Below are positions 1 to 8,693 of a DNA stretch of 32,719 nucleotides, in pieces. A program made the translations under genes and the position numbers. The stretch comes from Gammaproteobacteria bacterium (GTDB lineage Bacteria > Pseudomonadota > Gammaproteobacteria > Ga0077536). Positions within the stretch are counted from its first letter, which is position 1. Every line of letters begins with the position of its first letter. Below the pieces are notes generated by a model, which did no database searches, was not told the origin of the DNA, and saw only the letters and a program-made list of their open reading frames with translations. The DNA lies in assembly GCA_009692365.1 (NCBI GenBank), contig SHZJ01000039.1:1-32719 (forward strand). The letters run 5' to 3'.

Positions 1-911
1 CCTGCCTTGGCGGGCCACTGTTGGGCCGACCAAGCCAGTGGGCTGAGGGCCAACACCAGCATCAAACAGCCCCGGGCGAGCTGGGCATGGGAGGCCCCTG
101 CCAAAATCGCACGCTGGTAGGCATGCGAGCGATGGGCCTGCCACCAGCGCTCGCCCGCGCCCATGCGCCAGCACAGGGTGAGCGTGGCATCGGTGATAAA
201 CGGCGCGAACAGAATCAGAAAAGGCCAGCTATGGGCGCCGGTCAGGACGGCGAGGACGCCCCACAGCGCGTAGGCACAGCCCAGAAAATAACTCCCCACA
301 TCGCCCAAAAATATCCGCGCCGGGGACCAGTTCCAGCCCAAAAAACCCAAGCTCGCGCCGGCCAGCGCAAGCAGACCGGTGGCCTGGGCGCTGTCGCCGC
401 GGTGGAGCGCTAACGCAGCCAGACCCAGACCCGCCGCGAGCGATTGCGAACCCGCCAGACCATCGCTGCCGTCCATGAAATTAAAAAGATTGATAAACCA
501 CACCATGCCAAGCGCCAAAGCCGGCAGCCAGTACCCGGGCACCCCCCGTCCGCCCAACCACCACAGCCCCAGACAGCTTGCGCTCGCCACCCCGAACTGC
601 ACCGCAAATCGCACCCCCACACCGAGCGGGCGACGGTCATCACACCAACCGAGCAGGGCCAGCAGACCTGCCCCGGTAAGGAGAATCAAGCCCGTGGGCC
701 AAGCCAGCCACTGCAGGCCGATGGCCAAGGCTTCCACCAGTAACACCGGCACCACCAGCGCCAGCCCGCCGCCGCGCGGCGTCGGCACCGCATGCAGGCT
801 GCGTGTGTTCGGAATGTCCACCACCTGCCGGCGCAGCGCGTAGGCGCGAACCCACGCCGTCAAGGCGAGGGTGCCGAGCATCGCACCGACGAAAATCAAC
901 GCGTAGCGCAT
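1..911 (-). CDS. Polyprenyl-phosphate sugar-1-phosphate transferase, MraY/WecA/WbpL family (partial)
   Basis: This membrane enzyme should transfer a HexNAc-1-phosphate-type sugar from a UDP-sugar to undecaprenyl phosphate, the first step of surface glycan assembly at the inner membrane. The 303 codons visible show alternating hydrophobic helices and the family motifs: DDRRP near residue 92, the catalytic-loop motif NLFNFMDGSDGLAG near 140-153, FLGDVGSYFLG near 200, and the cytoplasmic His motif HRSHAYQR near 260. The reading frame is open to the left edge, so the C-terminus is missing. The ATG at 911 overlaps the end of the upstream epimerase by 16 bases, indicating coupled translation. An epimerase/reductase directly before such a transferase resembles the wbpV-wbpL pair of Pseudomonas. 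WecA (GlcNAc-1-P) specificity cannot be excluded. Family assignment is secure; the sugar is inferred. Confidence 0.9.
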   Translation of the reverse strand, partial: MRYALIFVGAMLGTLALTAWVRAYALRRQVVDIPNTRSLHAVPTPRGGGLALVVPVLLVEALAIGLQWLAWPTGLILLTGAGLLALLGWCDDRRPLGVGVRFAVQFGVASASCLGLWWLGGRGVPGYWLPALALGMVWFINLFNFMDGSDGLAGSQSLAAGLGLAALALHRGDSAQATGLLALAGASLGFLGWNWSPARIFLGDVGSYFLGCAYALWGVLAVLTGAHSWPFLILFAPFITDATLTLCWRMGAGERWWQAHRSHAYQRAILAGASHAQLARGCLMLVLALSPLAWSAQQWPAKA

Positions 912-1873
912 GGGTCTGTGCCAAACCATTCGCCGGTCAAACGCATGGCGTCGCGCAAGGAGGTACCCGCAGACCAGCCCAAATCGCGGCTAATTTCAGC
1001 GCGCCCGATCAGCAGCGAGTCGGTCAGCCGCGCGATGGCCGCACGGCGTCCGGTGAGCATCCCCGCGAGGCGCAACAGCGCGGTGGGCACCGGCACTAAA
1101 CGCGCTGGGCGCTGCAGGCCCCGCGCCAAGGCCCGCACGAGGTCGGGGGTGGAAAGTTCAACATCGCTCAACGGGTAGTACCGAGTTCCAGTGGTGGTCG
1201 ACTCCAACGCGAGCGCCAAAGCTGTGACCAAATTGCCGACGTAGATCAAGCTGCGTTGATTGTGGATGGCGGCCAAGGGCAGTGGCCAACCACGCGCGAT
1301 GGCCTGCATCAGCGCCAACAGGTTTGCTTTATGCCCAGGACCATACACCAGCGGCGGACGCAGAATAATCAACGGGGTGTTGCTCGCGCCGCAGCGGGCT
1401 GCCAGCACCGCCTCGGCGCCGGCTTTCGATTCCCCATAGGGTCCGCTGGGCTGGAGGGGTGAGTCTGCCTGAAAGGCCTGCGGCAGGCCGTTGGCGTCCA
1501 GCGGCGAGCGCTCGCCGTAGACCTTACTGGAACTGAGAAACACACAGCGCCCAATGCCGGCCTCGAGTGCCGCCGCGATGAGACCCGCGCTACCCGCGAG
1601 ATTGATGCGCTTAAATGCCTGCCTCGCCGCCGCGTTGCTGGGCTCACCGCGATGGGCGCGCGCAGCCAGATGGATAACGCCAGCGCAGCCCGCAACGGCG
1701 GCGCGCCAGTCGGTCAGCGCGTGGATATCGCCCACCGCGAGCGTGCGGCTAGCGCCCACGACCGTCACGCCCGGTGCCCGTACCGCCGCAATGACCTCAT
1801 GCCCACGGGCCGCCAGTAAGGGACACAAATGCGTGCCCACAAAACCGTTGGCGCCGGTAATCAAGACCCGCAT
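896..1873 (-). CDS. NAD-dependent sugar-nucleotide epimerase/reductase (extended SDR, WbpV-like)
   Basis: A 325-residue extended short-chain dehydrogenase acting on a nucleotide sugar in the cytoplasm. The NAD-binding motif TGANGFVG is at residues 6-13, the catalytic Ser region FLSSSKVYG at 112-120, and the Tyr/Lys pair in PYGESK (Y146, K150). Length is normal for the family. It overlaps the following phosphosugar transferase by 16 bases. In Pseudomonas O-antigen loci the equivalent gene, wbpV, completes UDP-N-acetylquinovosamine by reducing the 4-keto intermediate, and WbpL then uses the product. That role is likely here but inferred from context; a 4-epimerase role is the main alternative. 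The 4,6-dehydratase (WbpM type) that would feed it is not in this window. Confidence 0.88.
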   Translation of the reverse strand: MRVLITGANGFVGTHLCPLLAARGHEVIAAVRAPGVTVVGASRTLAVGDIHALTDWRAAVAGCAGVIHLAARAHRGEPSNAAARQAFKRINLAGSAGLIAAALEAGIGRCVFLSSSKVYGERSPLDANGLPQAFQADSPLQPSGPYGESKAGAEAVLAARCGASNTPLIILRPPLVYGPGHKANLLALMQAIARGWPLPLAAIHNQRSLIYVGNLVTALALALESTTTGTRYYPLSDVELSTPDLVRALARGLQRPARLVPVPTALLRLAGMLTGRRAAIARLTDSLLIGRAEISRDLGWSAGTSLRDAMRLTGEWFGTDPCATR

Positions 1874-2193
1874 CGAGCGCCCGCCTGACCGCCCATCGCC
1901 TGACTCATCCCAACCGCCAACCGCACCACATTGCGTACGAGTGCGCGCGCGTGGATGACCTGTGCGCCAAATGCTCGAACCACCGGCCTGCGCGCATTGG
2001 CCTGCAACGCGACCACCACCCAGCCTGCCGCTTGCCGCTTGCGTGGGCGGTTGCCCTGCGTCCCGCCCGCTGCGTTTTCACAAACTAGCGTGGCTGAGCG
2101 TGGCAGATACTGCCTCACCACAGGCAGCTGCCAAAGCGCCTGCGCAGCGCACAAGCCCACCGCTCGTGACACCCCTTTTACCCGCACCGTCAC
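1861..2193 (-). CDS. Possible small unknown protein between two glycan genes
   Basis: A 110-codon frame fills an otherwise empty 316-base gap in a compact operon. Its GTG overlaps the preceding glycosyltransferase stop by four bases (GTGA), and its end overlaps the epimerase start by 13 bases. That junction style matches real genes nearby. Against it, the translation has no motif I recognise, is rich in Ala, Val, Arg and Gly, and other frames here are also open, as is common at this GC content. It has one weakly hydrophobic stretch and no signal peptide. It could be a shadow frame or a degraded gene; in Pseudomonas loci of similar order another transferase (wbpU) sits at this place. No function is proposed. 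Confidence 0.3.
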   Translation of the reverse strand: MTVRVKGVSRAVGLCAAQALWQLPVVRQYLPRSATLVCENAAGGTQGNRPRKRQAAGWVVVALQANARRPVVRAFGAQVIHARALVRNVVRLAVGMSQAMGGQAGARCGS

Positions 2194-3344
2194 GCGCCTA
2201 GCTCACGATAAACCGCGAGCGTTTGTTCGAGCACAATCTCCAGAGAAAACGCTGTTTCAACCAGCAACCTCGACTGCTCGCCCAGGCGTAGACGCAGTCC
2301 AGGGTCGTCAATCAGTTTCCGCAGTGCCACCACCAATGCGTCTACATCACGCACCGGCACCAACAGACCGTTCACGCCCTCGCGCACTATTTCGCGGCAG
2401 CCCGGCGCATCGCTGGTCACGATCGGCAAGCCGCAGGCGGCCGCTTCGAGCAGGGATTTCGGTAGACCTTCGCCATAATAGGAAGGCAGACAGGCGATGT
2501 GCATTGTCTGCAGCACCGCGGCCATGTCGGCTCGCTGGCCCCACCACTCCACGCCGTGCTGGCCGTGCCAAGTGCGCAACGTCGCAGCCGGCACCGAGGC
2601 CGGGTTGGCGGGATCGGGCTCGCCCACCAGAATAAACCGCGCATTAACGCCAGCCCCGGTCAGGCGTTCGGCTGCCGCGACGAATTCGCCCACCCCTTTA
2701 TCCCGCAGCATGCGCGCCACCAGCGCAACGCAAACCGGTGCGGGTGGCGGCACTACGGGATAAAAAATCTGCACATCGACACCGGCGCCCCGGATCAGCC
2801 GCAGGCGGGTGGCCGCGACGCCTGCCTGCTCAAGCGCCGCTCGGTCGTCGGGATTTTGCACGATGGTCAGACTCTGGGGCTGATTGAGCAGCCGCGCCAA
2901 CACCCACCGCAAGAGCGGGCGCGCCAGGCGCACTATTCCGCTGGACGACGTGAACAACCAGCCCAGCCCGGCCACCGCATTCACCTGCGCGGGCACGCGC
3001 GCCAGCCACGCCGCGAGCGCGCCGAACATCACCGGTTTCAAGGCCACGTGGTGCACCAGATCGGGTTGCTCACGGCGATACAAGCGCCACAGCGCCAGCA
3101 CCTCACGCAACGGATTGCCGCCGCGCCGCGACAGTTCGAAGGGGATGAGCCGAAGCCCCGCCTCGCCAATCAGCTGCGCCTGGCGCCCGGCGCGGGTCGC
3201 CACCGCCACCTCGAAGCCGGCGGCGCGCGCGGCAAGGGCGAGCGGCAAACGGTGGGAAATGAAATACCAGTCTTCGGTGACCACGAACAGCAGCTTCAAG
3301 CGCTCTGCCCCACGCCCGGCTGCTTCAGCACAGTCCACGCGCAC
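2190..3344 (-). CDS. Glycosyltransferase, GT4-type (GT-B fold)
   Basis: A cytoplasmic glycosyltransferase expected to add one sugar to the lipid-linked glycan repeat. The N-terminal domain begins with a typical acceptor-side strand, LLFVVTEDWYFISHRLPLA, near residues 18-36. The C-terminal donor domain carries VALVARMLRDKGV, the glycine-rich ILVGEPDP loop, and the EGLPKSLLEAAACGLPIV block that binds the UDP-sugar phosphate. The longest frame starts at GTG 3344. A TTG at 3299 gives a protein starting right at the family N-terminus and is an equally good start; the first 15 residues of the longer form lie in a region containing a duplicated stretch of DNA (see 3340-3379). It follows the AsnB-type gene by 87 bases in the longer form. 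Donor and linkage cannot be read from sequence. Confidence 0.88.
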   Translation of the reverse strand: MRVDCAEAAGRGAERLKLLFVVTEDWYFISHRLPLALAARAAGFEVAVATRAGRQAQLIGEAGLRLIPFELSRRGGNPLREVLALWRLYRREQPDLVHHVALKPVMFGALAAWLARVPAQVNAVAGLGWLFTSSSGIVRLARPLLRWVLARLLNQPQSLTIVQNPDDRAALEQAGVAATRLRLIRGAGVDVQIFYPVVPPPAPVCVALVARMLRDKGVGEFVAAAERLTGAGVNARFILVGEPDPANPASVPAATLRTWHGQHGVEWWGQRADMAAVLQTMHIACLPSYYGEGLPKSLLEAAACGLPIVTSDAPGCREIVREGVNGLLVPVRDVDALVVALRKLIDDPGLRLRLGEQSRLLVETAFSLEIVLEQTLAVYRELGA

Positions 3345-3379
3345 AGATAAAGCGGCTGCTCAGGGCCACTGTTCGCTCA
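3340..3379. repeat. Direct repeat, copy of the asparagine-synthase-like gene 3' end
   Basis: This 40-base stretch repeats 3412-3451 in the same orientation at an offset of 72 bases, with about five mismatches. The shared core reads GATAAAGCGGCTGCTCAG-like followed by a conserved CCACTGTTCGC segment. The upstream copy includes the last codons and stop of the AsnB-type gene; this copy lies between that stop and the next gene. It looks like a small local duplication. Confidence 0.8.
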
Positions 3380-3411
3380 AGGTAGCCCACGGTGACGGCG
3401 CCGGCGTAATC

Positions 3412-3451
3412 CGCACGGATAAAGCGGCTGCTCAGTGCCACTGTTCGCGCC
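3412..3451. repeat. Direct repeat, original copy spanning the asparagine-synthase-like stop codon
   Basis: Partner of the repeat at 3340-3379. It contains the final codons (Glu-Gln-Trp-His) and the TGA of the gene ending at 3432, plus about 20 bases of the following spacer. Being partly coding, it is probably the parental copy of the duplication. Confidence 0.8.
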
Positions 3452-5387
3452 AGGCTTCGAACATCAACACGCTCCACAACAGGTATTGCTGATTGTGGCC
3501 GCCGGCCAAATGCGCCTGCCACACTGCCCGCACCCGCGCGGGGTCGAAATAGCCGGCGTTGGCCAGGCGATCACGCGCCAGCAGGGTCTCGGCCCACTCG
3601 CGCAACGGCCCGCGCAGCCACACGTCGATGGGGATCCCAAAGCCCATTTTCGGCCGTTCAAACAAAGAACGCGGCACGTGACGCGCCAGGACTTCGCGCA
3701 GCACCCATTTGCCCACCCCGCCCCGCACTTTGAAGGCGTGCGGCAGACGCCACGCGAGTTCCACCAGCTCGTGGTCTAGAAACGGCACCCGCGCCTCGAG
3801 GCTCACCGCCATGCTGGCGCGGTCGACCTTGGTGAGGATGTCGCCGGGCAGGTAGTGCAGGGTGTCCACATACATCATGCGTTCAACGTGACCGAGCGCG
3901 CGCGGGGCCCCCGCGGCCAGCGCCAGTACACTCGCCGGCTCCTGCGCGCCGAGCACGACGTCCGTTGGCACCGGCCAGAGCGAAATCAACCGCAAATACA
4001 TGGCCAGTGGATCGTCTATCGCCAGCAAGCGGCTAAGTTTGTGGAGTTTGTCGCCTGGCATCGGCTGGCGCAGGGGAGACGGCAGTACCGGCCCCAGCAG
4101 CGCGAACAGCCGGTCCCACTGCGCAGTGGAGACGGCCCGCAACGCGCGCCCCGCCAACACCCGCAGCCCCTGCGGCAACCGCTGCTGGCGGCGCCAGAGT
4201 TGTGCGGCGATGGCATAGCGGGTGTAACCGCCAAACAGTTCATCCCCGGCGTCTCCCGACATCGCCACCGTGACGTGACGCCGCGCGAGCGCGCTGACGA
4301 GGTGCGTGGGGATCTGCGAGGAGTCCGCAAAGGGCTCGTCGTACATCGTGGCCAGTTGCGGAATGACGGCGCGTGTTTCCTCGGGGCTGACATACAGCTC
4401 GGTGTGCTGGGTGCCTAGATGCCGGGCGACCGCCCGGGCGTAGGGCGCTTCGTCGTACTGCGGCACCGTAAAACCGATGCTGAAAGTTTGCACGGGGCGG
4501 GTACTCTGACGCTGCATCAGGGCCACGATGGTCGAGGAATCTATCCCCCCGGAGAGAAACGCACCGAGCGGCACATCGGCCACCATCCGCAGTTTTACCG
4601 CTTGATCCAACGCCTCCTCCAAGGCCTCGACGCCCTCGTGCTCAGCCCCCAAAAACGGCGCCGCGCGGCCTTGCTCGACCGCTGTCTGCAGCGACCAATA
4701 GGCGAGCGGCGTGGGTAAGTGGCCCGCCCTCGGCGCGGTTAGAGCAAGCCACTGTCCGGCGCCCAATTTGCGAAACCCGCGATAAATACACTCGGGATCT
4801 GGCACGTAGCCGTGACGCAGGTACAGGGTCAGCACCTCCCGATCGATCACCGGGGCGTAGTCGTCCAGTGCTTGAAAGGCCTTGAGTTCGGAGGCAAATA
4901 AAAAGTTGCCGCCGTGCCAGCCGTAGTACAGCGGTTTTTCGCCCAGCCGGTCGCGCGCCAACAACAGCACCCGTTCCGCGCGGTCCCACAGCGCCAGCGC
5001 AAACATGCCGTTGGTGCGCTTGAGCGTGGCTTCGAAGCCCCACGCGGCGAACCCGGCGAGGAGGATCTCGGTATCCGAATGACCCTTAAAGCGTGCCCCG
5101 CCGCGCAGCAGTTCATCACGCAGGCGTGCAAAATTATAAATCTCTCCGTTGAAAACCAACACGTAGCGCCCGCACTGAGAGTGCATCGGCTGGGCCCCGC
5201 TCGGGGAGAGATCCAGAATCGACAAGCGCCGGTGTCCCACCATGAGGCCCGCTGCTGGGTCTACCCACACCGCGCCTGCGTCGGGGCCGCGATGATGGAG
5301 GCTCGCGGTCATGGCGAGCCCGTTGGCGCGCAGGTTTTCAACGCTGATGGCCGTCTCGAGCGACCATAATCCGGCTATTCCACACAT
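3432..5387 (-). CDS. Asparagine synthase-like glutamine amidotransferase (AsnB/WbpS/WbtH type)
   Basis: A 651-residue class II glutamine-dependent amidotransferase. The N-terminal glutaminase starts with the nucleophile in MCGIAG (Cys2) and carries HRGPD (32-36), GHRRLSILDLSP (51-62), NGEIYN (80-85) and SDTE (104-107). The synthase domain has the ATP-pyrophosphatase loop SGGIDSS at 279-285, SGDAGDELFGGYTRY, and KVDRASMAVSLEARVPFLDH near the C-terminus. All key residues are present, so it should be active. Within a polysaccharide operon, such enzymes (WbpS, WbtH) are known or proposed to convert the carboxylate of a sugar uronate to an amide rather than to make asparagine. The TviB-type dehydrogenase at 11558 could supply such a uronate. 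True asparagine synthesis remains possible. It starts 10 bases after the upstream glycosyltransferase. Confidence 0.9.
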   Translation of the reverse strand: MCGIAGLWSLETAISVENLRANGLAMTASLHHRGPDAGAVWVDPAAGLMVGHRRLSILDLSPSGAQPMHSQCGRYVLVFNGEIYNFARLRDELLRGGARFKGHSDTEILLAGFAAWGFEATLKRTNGMFALALWDRAERVLLLARDRLGEKPLYYGWHGGNFLFASELKAFQALDDYAPVIDREVLTLYLRHGYVPDPECIYRGFRKLGAGQWLALTAPRAGHLPTPLAYWSLQTAVEQGRAAPFLGAEHEGVEALEEALDQAVKLRMVADVPLGAFLSGGIDSSTIVALMQRQSTRPVQTFSIGFTVPQYDEAPYARAVARHLGTQHTELYVSPEETRAVIPQLATMYDEPFADSSQIPTHLVSALARRHVTVAMSGDAGDELFGGYTRYAIAAQLWRRQQRLPQGLRVLAGRALRAVSTAQWDRLFALLGPVLPSPLRQPMPGDKLHKLSRLLAIDDPLAMYLRLISLWPVPTDVVLGAQEPASVLALAAGAPRALGHVERMMYVDTLHYLPGDILTKVDRASMAVSLEARVPFLDHELVELAWRLPHAFKVRGGVGKWVLREVLARHVPRSLFERPKMGFGIPIDVWLRGPLREWAETLLARDRLANAGYFDPARVRAVWQAHLAGGHNQQYLLWSVLMFEAWREQWH

Positions 5388-5397
5388 GGCTGATGCG

Positions 5398-6570
5398 TCA
5401 TTCGTCGATTCTTGGTGGCGGTAGATTAAGCGCGGCGAGGGTCTGCTCTACCATGCGAGAAACACTGAAGTGTTCGATGATGCGCGCCCGGCTCGCCGCT
5501 TGAGCGGCGCGGCCGAACGCAATTTGGGCGAGCGCCCCGCCCGCCAAGGCCGCGGCGTCCCCGGCCACCACGACGCTCCCGGCCGTACCCAGTAGGCGCG
5601 CATTATCGCCCACATCGCTCACCACCGCGCGTAGCCCGCACGCCATGGCCTCGCCAAGGACGTTCGGAAACCCTTCGCTGAGCGATGGCAGTACCAATAG
5701 ATCCAGCGCGCTGTACACGCTGGCCATCGCAGCGTGCTCGTCCAGCCATAGCAGCTGTTCAACCACCCCTGCCCGCACCGCCTGTTGGCGCAGAGTTTGC
5801 GCATAAAGCGGATCGCCCCGCCCGACGATGAGGAATTTCGTCCGTGGCTCGCGGGCCAAAATAGCGGGCGCCGCAGCGATCAAATAGCCATGACCTTTCA
5901 GCGGGTCGAGGCGTGCCACCAACCCGAGCAAGATGTCTTCCTCGGCGACGCCCCAGTCGGCCCGCAGCCGCGTGCGGCCCGCCTCGTCAAAGCAAAACCG
6001 TTCGGTATCGATACCGTTATGCACGACGCGCACGCGGGCGGGTGGAAAACCCTGCGCGATGCAAACCGCGGCACCGGCCTGCGAATTGGCAATGATCAGC
6101 GAGGGCACGCCCGCAGCACGGGTCTCCAGCCACACAGCCAGCCGGGTCAAGCGGTCGCCGGGCAGCGCACGGTGGGCGTCTGAGGCGCGAATACCCCACA
6201 CCAAGCGGGCGCGGGGCGCCAGCCAGTAGGCCAGCACGCCCAGCAAATTGCCCCCCGTCATAAAGCTGTAAATAACCTGCGGCGCGGCGCCGCGAACGAT
6301 CCGGGCGAGGCGGACCAGCGGCCGCCAAAGGTCCCAGCGACCCCGTTTATTGAGCGATCGCACCACGACCCCGGCGGCCAGCAGTTCTGCTTCGATCACA
6401 CCACCCGCGTAGAAACTGAGCACCATCACCGCATGCCCACGCTGTTTGAGCTCGCACGCCAGCAGCGCCAACTGGCGCTCGGCGCCACCCATGTGGAGCG
6501 CACGCACCAACAACAGCACCGCGCAGCCGGCACGCGGCCGCGGCGCGCCCGCCGCGCCACGGCCCTGCAC
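5398..6570 (-). CDS. Glycosyltransferase, GT4 family
   Basis: A GT-B-fold transferase for glycan assembly. The start of the N-terminal domain, LLLVRALHMGGAERQLALLA, is typical of transferases that act in O-antigen and capsule loci. The C-terminal donor domain has LGLVARLDPLKGHGYLI, FLIVGRGDP and EGFPNVLGEAMACGLRAVV. The frame is open back to 6684, but that would overlap the preceding gene by 104 bases and add a poorly conserved leader. The GTG at 6570, 11 bases past the upstream stop, gives about 390 residues, the usual family length, and is preferred; an ATG at 6636 is another candidate. The downstream AsnB-type gene starts 10 bases after its stop. The sugar is not predictable from sequence. 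Confidence 0.86.
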   Translation of the reverse strand: MQGRGAAGAPRPRAGCAVLLLVRALHMGGAERQLALLACELKQRGHAVMVLSFYAGGVIEAELLAAGVVVRSLNKRGRWDLWRPLVRLARIVRGAAPQVIYSFMTGGNLLGVLAYWLAPRARLVWGIRASDAHRALPGDRLTRLAVWLETRAAGVPSLIIANSQAGAAVCIAQGFPPARVRVVHNGIDTERFCFDEAGRTRLRADWGVAEEDILLGLVARLDPLKGHGYLIAAAPAILAREPRTKFLIVGRGDPLYAQTLRQQAVRAGVVEQLLWLDEHAAMASVYSALDLLVLPSLSEGFPNVLGEAMACGLRAVVSDVGDNARLLGTAGSVVVAGDAAALAGGALAQIAFGRAAQAASRARIIEHFSVSRMVEQTLAALNLPPPRIDE

Positions 6571-6580
6571 CGTCGCCGCG

Positions 6581-7756
6581 TCAGGCTGCTGGGGCACTGG
6601 GGTCCGCAGGGTGAGCGCTCGCGCCCAAGCGTTCATACAGCGCCGCATAAGCCGCCACGGTGCGCGCCAAGGCGTAATGCTCAAGGATACGGGCGCGCGC
6701 GCGCAGCCCCAATGCCACGCGTTGCGCTGGCGTTAGCGCCAGCATTTCTAGCAACGCGCGGGCCAGGTGCGCGGGGTTTTGGGGCGGCACGAGGCGGCCG
6801 GTGTCGCCCAGTAAAAGCGCGGCGTCACCCACTGCGGTGGCGACACACGGCACCCCGCACGCCATCGCCTCCCCCACCACATTCGGGCACGCCTCACCCC
6901 AAGCTGAACTCAGGCAGGCCACGTCGAAAGCCGCGGTGATCTGCGGCACAGCGGGGTGGCTGTCCAATGAGAGGCAGGCCGCGCGCAGCGCGGAATCCGC
7001 AATTTCCGCGTGCAGGGCGACACTCCCGGCCCCCACCAAGACGAAGCGACACCCGGGGTGCGCCGCCAACACGCGCGCGGCAGCGGCCAGAAAATTGCCG
7101 TGGTCTTTCATGGGATCACGGCGTGCGACCAAGCCTATCAGCAGGGTCTGCGGTGCCACGCCCAACTGCTGGCGGATGCTGGCCCGCGCGGCGGGATCGG
7201 GTCGCCAAATCTCCGGGTCGAAGCCGTTGGGAATGACCTGCCAGTGCCGCGCTCGATAACCCAACGCCACATGATGACGGCGGCCGGCTTCACTGTTTGA
7301 AAGCACCACGCGCGGCGCGCTGGAAAACCGCACCAACAGCCAGAGCACGCAGCGCGTGAGCACACGATACTGCCCGAGGGCCAGGTCGGAACATCGCACA
7401 TTCCAGACCAAGTTTACCGACCTGCCAAAACCGCTCGCGATAAGCCCCAACAGGTCCGCGTGATAGAGCCAGGTCTGGAGCACGGCGGGGGCTTCTTGCC
7501 GGAGTAACTGGCGCAACCGCCACAGTGCGCGCACAGAGGGCCGGCCACGCTGCAGGCCCAAGGTATGGACGGGCACGCCGGCACGTTCGATAGACTCGGC
7601 AAAGACGCCGCGCCCGGTCATGGAAACCACCACATTGCGAAAACGAGTGGGGTCGAGCCGGCTCACGAGATTGGCCAGCGAGCGCTCCGCCCCGCCCGCG
7701 TCCAGGGCCGGCACCAAATGGACGATGGTGAGCCGGCGCGGGCTCACCAAAGCCAC
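6581..7756 (-). CDS. Glycosyltransferase, GT4 family
   Basis: A 391-residue GT-B glycosyltransferase and the first gene of the leftward operon. Near the N-terminus it has IVHLVPALDAGGAERSL, the glycine-rich acceptor-side loop of this group, then LVWNVRCSD near residue 117. The donor domain has VIPNGFDPEIWRPD, LIGLVARRDPMKDHGN, FVLVGAGS and ACPNVVGEAMACGVPCVA. It resembles the next transferase (5398-6570) in layout, so the two may be ancient duplicates. The start is GTG at 7756, with another GTG three codons in. The 112-base gap to the divergent methyltransferase must hold the operon promoter, but I see no convincing -35/-10 pair there. Donor specificity is unknown. Confidence 0.88.
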   Translation of the reverse strand: MALVSPRRLTIVHLVPALDAGGAERSLANLVSRLDPTRFRNVVVSMTGRGVFAESIERAGVPVHTLGLQRGRPSVRALWRLRQLLRQEAPAVLQTWLYHADLLGLIASGFGRSVNLVWNVRCSDLALGQYRVLTRCVLWLLVRFSSAPRVVLSNSEAGRRHHVALGYRARHWQVIPNGFDPEIWRPDPAARASIRQQLGVAPQTLLIGLVARRDPMKDHGNFLAAAARVLAAHPGCRFVLVGAGSVALHAEIADSALRAACLSLDSHPAVPQITAAFDVACLSSAWGEACPNVVGEAMACGVPCVATAVGDAALLLGDTGRLVPPQNPAHLARALLEMLALTPAQRVALGLRARARILEHYALARTVAAYAALYERLGASAHPADPSAPAA

Positions 7757-7868
7757 CGGCGCGGTCCGGGCGGCAGCGCCACCGCCACGCTAGATTTGAC
7801 CACTCCGGCCAAATGTATCAGCGTGCGCACTCTGCGCTCGCGCTCACTCTGGCCACGGCTACCCGACG

Positions 7869-8693
7869 ATGGTTCATTCCGACGACCTCCTGCAACAAAG
7901 TACCCATTTCGCCTTCGGTAAAAACTGGGCGAGCTACGCCGAGTTGGTCACGCCCGCCAAGATAGCCGAGGCCGTGGCTGGCCTGAAGCGCCTCGTGGGC
8001 GATGAAGTAGCCGGCCAGCGCTGGTTGGACGTGGGCTGCGGTTCGGGACTGCACAGCCTGGCCGCGCTGCAGTTGGGGGCAACGGAAGTCGTGGCCACCG
8101 ACTTGGATCCGGACAGTGTCGCGACCACCCGCGCGCTGCTCACCAAGCTTGCACCCAGCGCCATCTGGCGGGCGCACGAATGCAGCGTCTTCGACCTGGC
8201 GCAGGCGGGATTCGGGCAGTTTGGATTGGTGTATTCGTGGGGCGTTCTGCATCACACGGGCGATTTGTCCGGCGCCCTCCGAGCGGCCGCAGCGGCGGTC
8301 GCCCCGGGCGGGTTACTGGTGGTCGCACTGTATCGAAAAACCCCCCTGTGTTGGCTGTGGAAGCTGGAAAAACGTTTCTACGCCCATGCCGCACCGCGGA
8401 CCCAGCGCCTGCTGCGGGCCAGCTACATCGCGCTGTACAAGCTCGCTTCGCGCGTCATTGGACGCAACTTCCAGCAGCACGTCGCAGAATATCAAAGCAA
8501 CCGGGGGATGGATTTCGCCCACGATGTCCACGACTGGATGGGGGGCTGGCCCTATGAATCCATCACCCCCGCCCAGACCGCGCAGGCCATGAGCGCGCTG
8601 GGGTTTACGCCGGTGCGCTCTTTTCTCGATACCCGCGGCAGGCTGGGCTTACTCGGTTCGGGCTGCGACGAATATGTGTATCGCAAGGCGTAG
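7869..8693 (+). CDS. SAM-dependent class I methyltransferase
   Basis: A 274-residue methyltransferase with the Rossmann-type SAM site: motif I LDVGCGSGLHSLAA near residues 55-68, the acidic end of strand 2 in VVATDLDPDSV near 78-88, and the post-I block VYSWGVLHHTGDL near 121-133. A Tyr/Trp-rich C-terminal part (HDWMGGWPYESITP) follows and is likely to shape the substrate pocket. It runs opposite to the surrounding glycan genes, between two leftward operons, which suggests it methylates the glycan or a sugar intermediate, but that rests on location only. The start ATG at 7869 has no strong ribosome binding site. A biosynthetic role outside the glycan pathway is possible. Confidence 0.82.
   Translation: MVHSDDLLQQSTHFAFGKNWASYAELVTPAKIAEAVAGLKRLVGDEVAGQRWLDVGCGSGLHSLAALQLGATEVVATDLDPDSVATTRALLTKLAPSAIWRAHECSVFDLAQAGFGQFGLVYSWGVLHHTGDLSGALRAAAAAVAPGGLLVVALYRKTPLCWLWKLEKRFYAHAAPRTQRLLRASYIALYKLASRVIGRNFQQHVAEYQSNRGMDFAHDVHDWMGGWPYESITPAQTAQAMSALGFTPVRSFLDTRGRLGLLGSGCDEYVYRKA

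Noticed and set aside
1931..3350. Rightward open frames (1931-2635, 2499-3350) opposite the glycosyltransferase
   Set aside because: Antisense to a clear GT4 gene; Arg/Ala/Pro-rich translation without motifs or ribosome binding sites.
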